Shown: piece by piece, positions 25,646 to 38,600 of the stretch
How the letters are laid out: each line of letters starts with the position of its first letter
How positions within the stretch are numbered: the stretch's first letter is position 1
Assembly (NCBI GenBank): GCA_016165875.1
Contig: JABBOT010000002.1
Coordinates: forward strand, 27,294,265 to 27,358,264
Direction of reading: 5' to 3'
Source of the DNA: Acanthopleura granulata
Lineage: Eukaryota; Mollusca; Polyplacophora; Chitonida; Chitonidae
DNA length: 64,000 nt
Made by a program: the position numbers and the translations under genes
Notes under the pieces: generated by a model
The model's database searches: none
Told to the model about the DNA's origin: nothing
Seen by the model: only the letters and a program-made list of their open reading frames with translations

Positions 25646-26655
25646 CTGAATGGGTGTTTCCCTACACATGGGCGGAAAGTTACGATTTGACACTGTCAAA
25701 CACCAAGTTTCTGACGAAAACGTAGTAAACGCTTAGCGTGTTCATCCTCGTCATGGTCTATATACGACGATCCGAGCCTTGATCAAGATGATAGCCTGCA
25801 CACGAAAAACAAGGAATGCCGTAATTGCCATCATCTTGTAAAATAATTCCACTACAGGGAGTAATTAATCTTTTACATGTGTATGAAATCACAAAACGCA
25901 GAGCGCATGCTGCAGCCATATTACACCTGCACCGCACTGCCTTCGTTATACCGCATACTGAGCGTGTGTGGAACCTTGGCTTCATACGGCAGATGCGACA
26001 TCGTCCTGTGTGTTGTCTGCTTGGATGCAATAATTTTTATCACGTGTCCACATCTCAACCCAAAACTATTAACTGAGAATGTAACAACAGAATGTCTAGG
26101 AAGTCTCTTCGGTTTGAGAGAAAATCATCTATGTCGGCCCTGCTTGTGTAGGCCTACAGGCCTACCATACAAATTATATTCTTAATCTGGGGGAAAAAAA
26201 AGCTTCTTCATGCTGTCAGCTGTAGGCGGTAACATTTTTGGCGTATATCATTTCTGTGTAACAAAGGTTTTCAATCACATTAGGTTCGTGGTATATTGAA
26301 TATTTTTTTTTAAGTAGAACTGTGTCGAAACGTAACACATCAGTCACGTTGTTATAAAGTTCCGACTTTCACCTTTCACTGAGGTCTGATGGGAAATGCC
26401 ACGTCGGAAGTTACTGCGCATGCATAAACGTGGACAACTTCCGGTGATGTTGAGTGTTCCACGATCAAATCTTCAAATAATGTAGAGTAATCGGAGAAGT
26501 ACTTTATGTTTTGACATAGTTTAAGTAAATACAGGCTAGTTTGTCTGAGCGACGACAACAAAGCCATTCTGTATTTTGGTACAGTCGCTTTAATTACGAC
26601 TCTTGAGCATCTCGACACAGCCGTACGCATTTGCTGTCATATCGAGTACAAAAAG

Positions 26656-29600
26656 ATGGCGTATCCGTCAGCTCAAAATAGCTACCCCGGTCTCCGACCC
26701 CAAGGGCCTCCAGCACCAGGACAAAATATTCCCTCGGCTAATCCTGGAAGTCAAGGTAACAGCTTACATAAAATAATTAGGTATCTTGAAGGCTAATTAC
26801 TTATACAGATCGTTATTCACGTTAGCAAAGTGACAGTCTTCATACAACTATAATTATTAGCGACTACGTCGAGGCATAGGATCTCCTTTGACTTTGAATC
26901 TTCAAGTAAGAGTGGCAGCGAATAGTAATGTTAACATTTTAAATCACCCTTCTAACTTCCTGTTTTGTCAGTTTTCTATTTTGTTTTTACCTCGAATTGG
27001 TCTGTATTGAAAAAAAAAGCAAACAAAGCACGTATGAAGACTAAAGTGGGCATCATAGTTAACATATAGGGCCTATGCGAGTTGTTTGGTCATGGGAGTT
27101 TTGTGTGGGGGAATTCATGCATATGTCTCAAGTTGGGATAGTAGCCCAGAGCTTCATGGTCATACTTGTTATTCAGAGAAATCAGTAGTATCTTAATCTG
27201 AGTGAATGGCTTTAATTCGACAGCCATACAGCCACATGTGATAGTTGTAAGCTTGCCTTGCTCAAGCTTACGACTGAACACCATTTTGAACATTTTTCAG
27301 TGTTTCCTCACTTGACAACGGAAACATTCATAAGAAAATATCTAAATCAAAACGGCTTATTGGTAAAGCCTTGGACCATGTGAACCTAGTTTGTAGCTTA
27401 TAAAAGTTATCATGTATGTGCTGGTAAATGGTACATGTAAACTAAATGAACCACTGAAACATATTCCTATACTCACAAAAAGTCCCTGAAGGCTTTATAA
27501 AGAGAACAAATAAATCATAAGTGAAAGTAAAATGCAGATTTCCTTAAACCGAAAAACACGCTTGATTCGCTGACCACACAAGTACACAAGAGTCTTTTTT
27601 AAAAACTTTAAAAAAGTACACAATATACCTTTTTTAAAGTATATGTATATTAAGGTCAACACTGTTGGTGGTTATCTGAGTCTTCTATTATAATAAAGTA
27701 AGATCACTCATTCTTACTAAGGGCATGGAATTGGGCATGACAATTCACTACAAATTGTGTCCAATGATGTCACTGATGGTGTCCAGGTCATGTGGCACTG
27801 ATCTGTTCCACATCGACCGCGACTGATATCCAAATGACGAGTCTTACCTTGATAACCTGATGCACACTGTGTGTACTGGCTATGTTTTTTCCCGGCATAC
27901 ATGCACGCGTGCATACGTTATTTTAAGCCTTGTAAATGGGAGGAACACAACCCTTGATGACAATATAAAATGTTGCAGTTAAGGATTCTATGATAACTGA
28001 GGCTTAAATGAAAAATCTTCCATTTTTAGCTTGTTACTGCATTATTTAAATTCTAAATAGATTTATATGAAGGAATTATTATGGTTACATGATCCACATA
28101 GGTGTCTACCAGTCCATGACTCAAGTAATTGAATTCATGAACAGCAAACTCACGCGGTTTCAGCCTTAGGTTTCTAACAACTGCCAACAACGCATATAAA
28201 CCGATACATGTCGCCTTTTTATAGGTACACTGTTCTTTGTGTGTACCAGCACTTTGTGTAGCTGTAGGTTTTCATATATCCATCAGTAGGAAAACTTCAT
28301 ATTGCATGTGCTAGGAGGACCTGTTGATTAAATTCTTTTCTTAATTGCAGGAAGTGTGTCAACAATGGGAATGCCTCCAAAACCTGGTCCTGGTGTTAAT
28401 CCACAGACTATGTATGCTCCCCCAAATGGCCAGGTAGGAGGGGCATCAGTCATAGGCAATGGCCCCCCTCTACGCACACAAAATGTACAGGGACATGGTC
28501 AAAACATGATGCATCCAGGGTCTTTTCCACTGAATCAAAATGGCTTTCCCCAACAGCCATATCCTTCTGGTGGGCACACTACTGTTAATAGTGCAAATAA
28601 TCGTTTCAGTGGTCCACCAACTTCTACCCAAACATTTCAAGGTCCTAGAACTGGTGTTGGACCACCTGTCATTGGTCACAATGCTAACACTGGCCTACCA
28701 AATGGCCCTTCTCCAGCAAGACCAGAACCTCCAGGGACTTCACAGTATCATGGGGGACCCCCTCCAAGACAAAGCCTTCCTGCCCAAAGACCAATGTATC
28801 CACCCCCACCTTCACAAGCCCCTTTGCCTCAACCAACTCAGGGGTTTCCGCAGCAACGTATGTTTGCTCCACCTGCCACCAGTGTAGGAGGACAATCACA
28901 GAGATTCCCTGCCCCTCAACCAGCGCCTGGTATTCAACTTCCTCAAGGAGGGGAACCCCCCACACAGATGACTTCAGGTCCCAGACTGACATACACACCA
29001 TCAAGTACAGGAACATCCTCCCTTCAAGATTCTGGTAAGAATGTGTCTGATGCATTAATTTCTTTGTGTGCGGCTCTACTGACATGCTTTGGTAAAACTG
29101 ATGCCTGTCGTTTGCACACGTTGCTTTTTTACTCAACTGACCATAAGGTTTGTGAATGCATATGGTATGCTTTGTGGTTTGTTTTCTTTTTAGGGACAGG
29201 GTCATGACCTGCTCTGGAAATTTTTGTCCCCGTGAAAGTAAATGATGCTAAATTAATAGAGTAAATAATTTCTGTGGACTGTTCTAGTTTTCAGTTAATT
29301 GATAGATTGTTAAAAGCACATGCCCTTTATGCGCATGTATATATATGCAGTGTATGTTCTTTTTGTCATGATTATGATAAGCACATTACCTTGTACAGGT
29401 ACCGGTACACACATGCATTATGCCATCTACATTGACTCGGTGTGCTACTTTAAAATTCTCACATTCATCATTCGTTCATATCTCTCAAAAAACATGGGGT
29501 GGATTTCAAACTGCCACTTCAATCCCACTCATGGCATTCAAAATCACCTCCTTAGAATGGAATTTATGAACAGGGCTCAAATTAGTGTAATTATTCAGTG

Positions 29601-32600
29601 CTCATAAATGCACCTGTATCTTGTACAGTAGCTTGGCCCCAATACCAAGTGATTGCAGTTACCCAGTAAAAAGCTTGGTTGTGTTTAGAAACTTATTCTT
29701 CCTTTATTATTCAGTGCTTGTTTTCTTGGTGATTTGCCTCCTCATATAACATCTACATGTATTTATATATATACATCCTTTTTGCTGCATCGTGTGCATA
29801 ATCCTACATTTGTTATGGAACATTTGTGGCTGTCTTGATTTTAGTGTACATTTGTTAAGATTTTTTGTGCTGTCAGCTGAGTAGTTTGGTGTTCATTTGG
29901 CTGTTCCTTACACTATAGGTCGCCCCAATGAGCTGCCTGTGCCATTCCATGGCCAGGGTCAGTACTCGCATCAGATAGGACAGACCATGAAGTTGATTGC
30001 ACCACTGACCCCTAGCAACTCAGGTTTGACCACTATTCCTTCTTTTCTAGTACTCATTTCTAGCCTCCATCTGCAGCTGCCCCTTGTGTAGGAATAGTGG
30101 TGTCACGTTACATGACAGTAGTGGTCCAGCATGTAGTCCATTCTTAGCAGCTTTGTGGAATTTGTCATTTCATGACTTGTATGTGTAATGTGACAATTTA
30201 GAGTAGTTAACACCAAAATTTTGACCTCTTGTTGCATGTCTGTTAACATTACCATATTTACTAGTGTACCTGAAGTAGTGCATATGAGTGTATTTTTAGG
30301 TTCTAGTGAATTTCTTGGCTTTGATTTGTAGTTCTGGACAAGTGAAAATCATAAAGCTTTTATATGAATAACATGTAGTTTCATACTTACAAGCCGGCTA
30401 GTTTATACATTTAACATATCATTCATAAAGATATGCATGCAGGTATATGTTGGCATTCTGATTCAGCAATATACTAGATTTATTTATTTATTTGATCTAC
30501 AATAATGTCAGGTTTAAGTATTGGTGTGACATTTACACTGAGACTCAATGGTCAGGTGGCATTGACAGCTTGACTCTCACATGGTTCTTTCACAGTCGAC
30601 AGTCTTTTCTGCCACTCAAGAAGACTGCACCAGTAACATTTCAGAGCCATGGCATCTATGCATAAGGTGTGACAGGCCTTGAGTAAACCCCATTCTTACA
30701 GCTCCCTGTCACCGTGCCTTTTCCCCATTACTGATTATCTGTAAAACATTTTCCCTGCAGGGCTTAACCATGCCAAAATCACATGAACTCAAAATGGACC
30801 AAATCCTACTTTTGTTTGAATGGATCATCATATAAAACTTACCTTAAAGAAAGAGCAATCTGTCAAATGTCACAAGAAAGTCATAATCATCATGTGTTAT
30901 GACAGACAGACTTGGTTACAGGTGGTTGAGATGTTAAAGTTTACCCAAGCCCTGTAGAACTTTATGAGAATATACTATCGCTATGGAAAGTTCCTTGTGC
31001 AAACTATTTTGAGTGAGAGAAATGATAGGAGACTGTGAGAGAGCTGTGCAAAAGTCCAGTGTGGGTGATGTGAAGGTAACTGTTTTGAAGTCATGCGCCG
31101 TCAGTGGCATTTGACCATGACATTATAGTGCTAATGTAACAGCTCAAGTGTTTAAAATTTGTGAGTACTGCATTGATTGCAGTGAAATAAGAAGTAAAAA
31201 ATATGTGTGATAAAATTCTGCATTTATTTTGGCTGGCACTAGATACATACTGGTTTAACAAAATCTATAGATGATTATCAGTGACTACCCAGCAAAGTAA
31301 ATGTTTGCAGTGTAAATATTAACATTGATGTTGTAATACCATTGGTGTTATACATGTATTTTAGTTTGCCTTCTTTTTTGCTCTGTTAACTGGTATGTAT
31401 AACGATACAGCTGACAACACTTTGTGTACTGTGGTGTGCCCGTTTTAGTTCTGCTTGGTGTCTGGTGGCTAGTGCCATAGAGGTGTTGTCTTTAACCTTG
31501 GTAGGTGCATGTCTGTCAGTCTCTTCCCAGGTATCACAAAACACTGTTGCATTCATTCCTGTTATGAAATTTAAATGCAGAGATTGCAGTTGATTTTGAA
31601 TAAGTTTTTTTGTACAAAATGTTGTGCGCTACATCCTGCAGTTTAGTAAATCCTAATCCCATCCATTATAAGTAGTAGCCTCAGTACATGTACATGTATT
31701 AGTATGCAGAGAGCAAAGGGCTCGTGTATAATATACTGCTAGCTACCAAGAGTAAAACGCTACCACTGCCTAACAGTGTCCATTATAAACAGCATGGTCA
31801 AACCCAGGATCACCTTCCAATTATAATAAAAGCCATGCACAAGCAGAAACAGGTGAATGCAGGAGCTTCTACTTAACATGGTAGAATTTGTGGTGTTTGG
31901 GCTTAAAATTTATTTCTTTGCCATGCTTTTGATTAACATGTAACCTATTGCACATCAACTTAAATTTTTTAATGTTTATTAATATAAAAGATACATATTT
32001 ATCTCTGAATGCATACAAGTTCAATGAGTTTTAATATGTCTTGTTTGGTACAGTGTATATATCTTCTTCTGTGTACATGTAGATGTAGTATGAACCTGGT
32101 CTTTGTCATCATCTTCTGGATTATCTCAATGTACACCCTTCAGTGTTTATATCCTTGCTTCTTCCAAGATGACTAGTGCATGTAGACACAGCATGAAGGA
32201 AACCTAGCATATAGATTTGGAACATTGTATTGAACCTAAAATGTACACGTATATTTAGTGTACTAAGACTCTGGAGCTTTCTCTAATAGAACCCACTTCA
32301 CGGAAGTCATCCAGAGCTCCTTCTCCTGTTACATCTCCAGTGTATGATGCGTTGGAAGGACAGTTTGCCCCCAGTTCCCAAGGTATATTATGTGTTGTGC
32401 ATATATCGTTGAAGTAGTGGTTGATCAGTTAACTGGCCACCTGTACAAGCCATTTGTTTAAAAAGGCATTGTTTCAGTTTACTTTGTAGACAAGGGCATA
32501 TTATTGGAGAAAACTTTTGGTTGCTGTGGCAAAGCACATATTGATGGGTTTGGTGTGGTTCAGTGTTTGGTGTGACTTCATATTTCTTTTCATAAGCATG

Positions 32601-35600
32601 GTGTGTTTCAGTTTGTCAAGAGGAGGGTTTTTTGTGCGATTTCCTGGGCTTAAACGTGATGAATCTTTGAAAGGTTTTTGATGTAAAAGTTACCAATTTT
32701 CAAAGCTTCTGCAACCAAAGGAATCAAAATTCTGATGTTATTCTTATTGGAATATCATGATTATGATAAATTTGTTTGTGTATCAGGTTCCACTCCTGGC
32801 TATGGTACTCCACCTCCGGCAGGGAATGGCCCATCCTCCGGCAGCCCAGGACCTCCTGGCACCAGGGCTACTGCACAGGACTCCAGGGGTGGTATCACAG
32901 GCAGACGGGTGTATCCTCAAGCAGTAGGTCATGTTTTTGTCAGCTAACATACACTTCTGTAAGATCAAAAAAAAAATCAGCTGCTTAGCCTTAATAGTGT
33001 AATTTTATTGGAAGTGAGTACATGTGATAGCCAATAGAACCCACTTCCTGGAAGGTATTTGCCTCTTCTCCTGTTACCAAACCCTGTTCAGAGTTATTGG
33101 ATAGATGAATGATGCCAGAGAGGTCTCAGTTTGGTCATATATATTGTTGTTCTCACAGTTCTTTTTATTTTAATCATCATCTGATCATTAATGTATTCTG
33201 TGTTATACTGCAGTCAAACCAAATGAACTATGCAGGGCAACAGCAATCAGCTGGAAAACAACAGTTCGGAGGTCCCTCTCCCGGACAACAATATGGTGGC
33301 CCACCTAGTGCTGGGCAACAGTTTGGTGGGCCTTCAGGACCCGGACAACAATTTGGAGGCCCCCCTAATCCTGGACAGCAATTTCGTGGGCCTTCAGGAC
33401 CTGGTCAACAATTTGTGGGCCCATCGGGTCCAGGTCAACAATATGGGGGCCCTTCTGATCTGGGGCAACAATATGGGCCCCCACTTGGTCCTGGGCAACA
33501 ATTTGGGGGCCCGCCTGTTCCTGGGCAGCAATTCAGAGGCCCACCTGGTCCTGGACAACAGTTTGGAGGCACTGCTAGGCCACCAGTTGATGGGCCTCAA
33601 AATCAGTTTGGCTTTCAACCAGGAGAACAGATGGCAAGACAGACAACGTCCGGTCCACCAAATCGCCCCCAAGGTGGACCTCCTCAGGTTGGGTTTCAAG
33701 GAGCATTTCAACAGCCAGGGTTTTCACTACCACAGACTGGCCAGCAAAATATCCAAAGGAATTACCCTGGTGACCTAGCATCTGGGTTTGGCCAGATGTC
33801 ATTAGAGGTAATTCATGCAGCCTGGCATCTTGCAGACGTTATTGTATACAAGCATAACAGTGGCACCTGGTTCATAGTCTTACGATGCAACACTTGTAAC
33901 CTTCCAGGCACGTGGGTTTAATTCTGGCTCTGGGTAGGAAATTTGCAGATTACATTAAATAAATGGCTTGAAATGTAACAGTTCCAGTAAAGAGTTCGAG
34001 GTCTTGGTATTTTTGTGACAAAACTTCTGTCTGAGTGAAATCCAGTGTGGTTACCAGTTGAAAACCGTCAGGAAATTCGAAGAATAGCTTCACGCAGATT
34101 TATTGTAGTTTTATATGAATTAGTAAAGGATGTGTGTTGCCTTTTAAAGTTTTCTAATATAGCCTCTGCAGCCACATATGCACATGTTGGTTACTTGTTG
34201 TTGGTGCAGTGTATGGAGAAATGTACAAATAGTGCACTGTAGTGTGTAAATTGTGTCTTTTAAAGTTGCTTTTTGTATCTCATGGTGCAGCAGTAATAGA
34301 GAGTTAGCTACATATCTGTGCTATCCTGATCTCTTCCCCCTGTTTGTAGTATTGATTTCTTTGATCTTAATAAGTTGCTGATAAAATGGAGGATATGCAG
34401 CTTTTAAAAGTGATCTATTGATATTTAAAGTAACATGTGTATATTTGATGTTCCTTTGACAGGATAGTTCAAGGGCAGTTAATTTGCTCCAGGCAAAGCA
34501 AGTGATACCACCAACAGGTCCAGAGACGCCAAAAGCAAATCTTCAGCATGATTTTAAGAAAGTTAATTGTAGCCCAGAGTAAGTTACTTAAAGTAAAAGA
34601 CAGCTCATGACTGAGGCACTGATCACTAAAAAGATACTGAAAATTCTCTTTTGAATACAAAAACCTGTTTGAATTTGAATGAATTCCTGGCTGAACTGTC
34701 TTCCATTGAAGTGTGGAGTATTTTGCTGCTGACTGGGGATCTGAAGGTGCCCATGCTTCTAAACTTACTTCAGACTGACCAATCAGAGAGCCAGGATAAA
34801 TCAACTGTTCATAAGCAGTGACGTAAATCTGAGTTGAATGTCAATGTTACATGTAATAACATAGGGACAGGACACTGTTTTAACGTTATATGTTCTAACT
34901 AGTACAGGTGTGAACAGCCTGTTCCATGCCATTGTGTTATGGCAAGAGTAAGTTTCTAGATCATTTCATGTTATAAATTGACGTGTACTTAAATTTCAAT
35001 CACAGCCCTAACAGGTTACACGAGTGCTCCACTCTTGGAACAATTAAGTCACAGCCCACACACGATGGCTGAGTTTCATGTCCGTCAATTGAGCATGGTC
35101 AAATGCCAATTGACCAATCGACAGCTTTGCCTCCCAGTTTATCCCCAGTCAGTGGGAAAGGGCAATAAAAATACCTCTGTCGACGACATGGTTAGACTAC
35201 GCTACAAGTCCATGTTGTCACATAGGCAGTGATCAGTAATAATTCAGTAAATCACTGATATCCTCAAAAGCCATGTCAAGATATTAAAATAAATATTGTA
35301 ATAGAAATGTCAAAAATTTTCTGAAAATTTACCTCTCTGATTCTCGCATATGATTGGATTTAATTATATCCCAACCCGAATACCCTCTGTTTTATGGGTT
35401 TGTGTAGCCCTTGTACGGAGATCACTTGTCCGCTACTCTGGTGCATATAGCCAATTGGTATCCAAGCCATTTTTTTCATGGGATAACATTTGTCCTAGTT
35501 CACTGTATATTTTACTAGGAATATATATTCACGGATGTTAGCTTTTTTAACAATGCAGAGTTACAAGAAATAATAAATAAATGTTTGGCAGAGATAAATG

Positions 35601-38600
35601 GTAAAATTTTATTTTTATATGTGGATAATCTGAATTAAATCTACATCTTTACAAGAAAAGCAAAGTTCACTTGTACAATTAGAAACTAATTGAAACAAAA
35701 CTATGTAATAATTAAACAAAAAAAGTTTTGAGAAAATAAATAAATAAAATTTGAGACTGAGTGCATAGGACTCAATCTCCTAAGTGGCTATATTGTATGC
35801 TATAAATAGCATACCATCTCTTTTGATTATATATACTGTAGCACACTCAGACAAAAAACTTTTAAAGGCTTAGATGCCAGCAGCATCAATGCGGTGGTGT
35901 AAACATGAATGACATTTTTTTCTGACAACCTTGATAATCTGGCGTATTTGAAATAATCCCCTTGAAACTTGCTGTCTCTCTCAAGAGTTGAGTCAAGTGT
36001 CGTTCCGAACAAAAGTTAGCTCCCTTGTTTTGTGCACATGTCAATCACTGGCCTGTTGCTCCTGTTATCTCTCTGCGGTCATCGGTCAATTTTCACTGTC
36101 ATAGTACCTGTTACAAAAATATACTTTAACAAAATAAACATAATACTGTCCAGCCTATTTTGCAAACTTAACTTAGAACATAAGCTGTCTTTCACTTTAA
36201 CATAAGTTTTGCCTGCCTATAGTTATCAGTCTCTTGCCAGTACTGAAGGGAACTAGAGGCTGTGATGGACTTTTTTCATAATTGTCCATCAAATTGATTT
36301 AAATTTGATACATATGTGCTTTACATCATGATGAGTGGCAGATCAAGGGTGAGTTCTGGGCTGTTTAATCCATTTTGGGCAAAATTGTGACCATTTTTGT
36401 TCTGTTTTGGGGACAGGTGAAAGGGAATGTTTGGGTTGTGATCTGTTTCATCCACTTTCCGTACACTGTGGCTGTTTTTTTTTTTATAAAATGTCTGGCT
36501 ATTATTCTGATGGCTCAAACCTGAAGAGAAGATGTATTGCAAAATCAATACTCCGAGAATACTTGTTTTCTTTACTATTATGATACCTTTTGCACATTTT
36601 GTGATAGGCCATCTAGTGTTAATGACATTTGACATGGCATTTCTATATTGTCATGCTAAGCACAGTTCAGAAATGCAATTTTGCTACCTCTTAATTACTA
36701 TGTTGTGTACAAACTTTTATGTACTGTGCCTAAGCCAGCTTGAGTGAACACCTAATCTGTAAGAGTTTGATGATAGTTATCATGTTTGTTACACAGGGTC
36801 TTCCGCTGTACATTGACCTCCATTCCTCAAACATCATCTCTGTTAAACAAGGCCAGATTACCCCTGGGTATATTAATACACCCGTTTAAAGATCTTTCTG
36901 TAAGTATATATGTATCTAGAACGGTATTGTCATGATGAATTCTACTCCCAGTAAAATGTTTGATAGTTTTAGTGCCCTAGAAGTTTCCAGAATATATGTG
37001 TATGTGATGAGAGGGAAGTGGTCCCTCACAGGAAGTGGTCCAGCAAGCATAATATTGGAATATTTTAAATTGAGGATGTGTGAATATTCAAGACCATGGT
37101 TGCAGGACAGTTCACATCGCTGTTTTTATCCTGCAGCAATTACCTGTGATCCAGTCATGTGTCATCGTCCGCTGTCGCTCCTGCAGAACCTATATCAACC
37201 CTTTTGTGTATTTTGTGGATACAAGGCGGTGGAAATGCAACCTTTGTTACAGAGTCAATGATTGTAAGTTTCGTTTTAATGCGCTAACCATGTAATGTGT
37301 AGGTAAGAATCCTTCATTAGTCTTCAACATTATAATTCTACATGTACATGGAAGGATACGATAATAGTTGCCAGTCATTTTGTGGAGATAAAAATAGATC
37401 TGTAAAGTGTTTGCTATAGGGCTCATGTATTCTGCAGAAATCTCAAAAAAATGGTTTTGTCATATTCAACTTTATATAATCTTATGAAGTAGCAGAACAA
37501 ATTATCGCTTGTTACTAGGCAAGGTTTGGTTCATGAGAAACATTGACTGAGATTGGTGTTACCGTACGTGTTGATAAGAAGGTCCTGAAGCAGTATTAAG
37601 CAACTCCATCAGTGCTTCAAGAGTGGAGTTTCGTCTGTGATAAACTGAACTAAAAATGTTCATCATGAGTTACAATTTAGATTTTCCTTGAACTAGTAAT
37701 CACTAGTGTCAATGATCTAAAGACAGATTTTGAGTTGCCAAGGAGCCTCTCTCCAAGGTGGTCGTTATACATTGTCCAACTCTGACTGGATGCCTGTCCG
37801 GTCTAACGTGGGAAGGTCTGCCAGCAAGCTGTGGATGGGTTTTCCCTGTGCGATGCCCAGTTTCCTCTCACAATGGTGCTGGCAGTTGTAATCTAAGTGA
37901 CGTATTCTTCAGTATTGTTAAAATACCAATCAGATAAATAAATAATCATCCTTTCAGATTTGAAGCTCTAGGAAAACATGAATACAAAGGTGGTTCTGCA
38001 AAGATGAGAAAATTATATTTGCTTTTTTGTGCCAGTTTGTTACACCATCAGTAGGAGTTACATTCTGTTTAATGGAGTATACATCGACATCAGTAGAGAT
38101 AATCAGATTTATATATTTCAGCACGTTGTCTTGCTCTTTGTGTAACTTATAGTCGAATGACAAATGTTGTTGTTTTTTAGTGCCAGATGAATTTTCATAT
38201 GACCCTATAAGTAAAACACATGGTGAACCCCAGAGGAGGCCCGAGGTGCGCTCATCAACAATAGAATTTATTGCCCCCTCAGAATACATGGTAAGTGTTA
38301 CAGTACAAAATACGAAAAGGCTAAGTAACAGGTAGTTCTAATATTATTTTGATTTATCTATCATTTTTCGAAACCACATACAGTAGGTCTGCGGATATAT
38401 GCCGCACCCTTCTGTAATCTTCAGTGCTAATGTTGAGTGGTAAATTGATGAAAATCACCTGTGTCTAACATTAAGCCGCATGGTAAAATGGGGTCAGCCT
38501 CTCAGGTCATCATATTACCCCAGACTGTGACGCTGGCAAAGGACCTATGCTGTGAACGACACCAACCTTTGTCTCGACTTAGCATGACTCATGGAAACAT

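Larger units (their letters stand above)
22401..26400. other. Intergenic region between PRPF31 and SEC24, no supportable gene
   Basis: It holds a SINE family A copy (22735-22844) and many short frames. The longest, 23028-23474 (plus, 148 codons) and 24422-24748 (minus, 108 codons), have no recognisable motifs, no splice context and no family resemblance. Minus-strand fragments around 23640-23880 read vaguely like a transposase but contain stops. A TGACGTCA site lies at 25638-25645. Confidence 0.5.

Noticed and set aside
28684..29205. 173-codon minus-strand frame
   Set aside because: It is the antisense shadow of SEC24 exon 2, whose low-complexity Pro/Gln codons leave opposite frames open.
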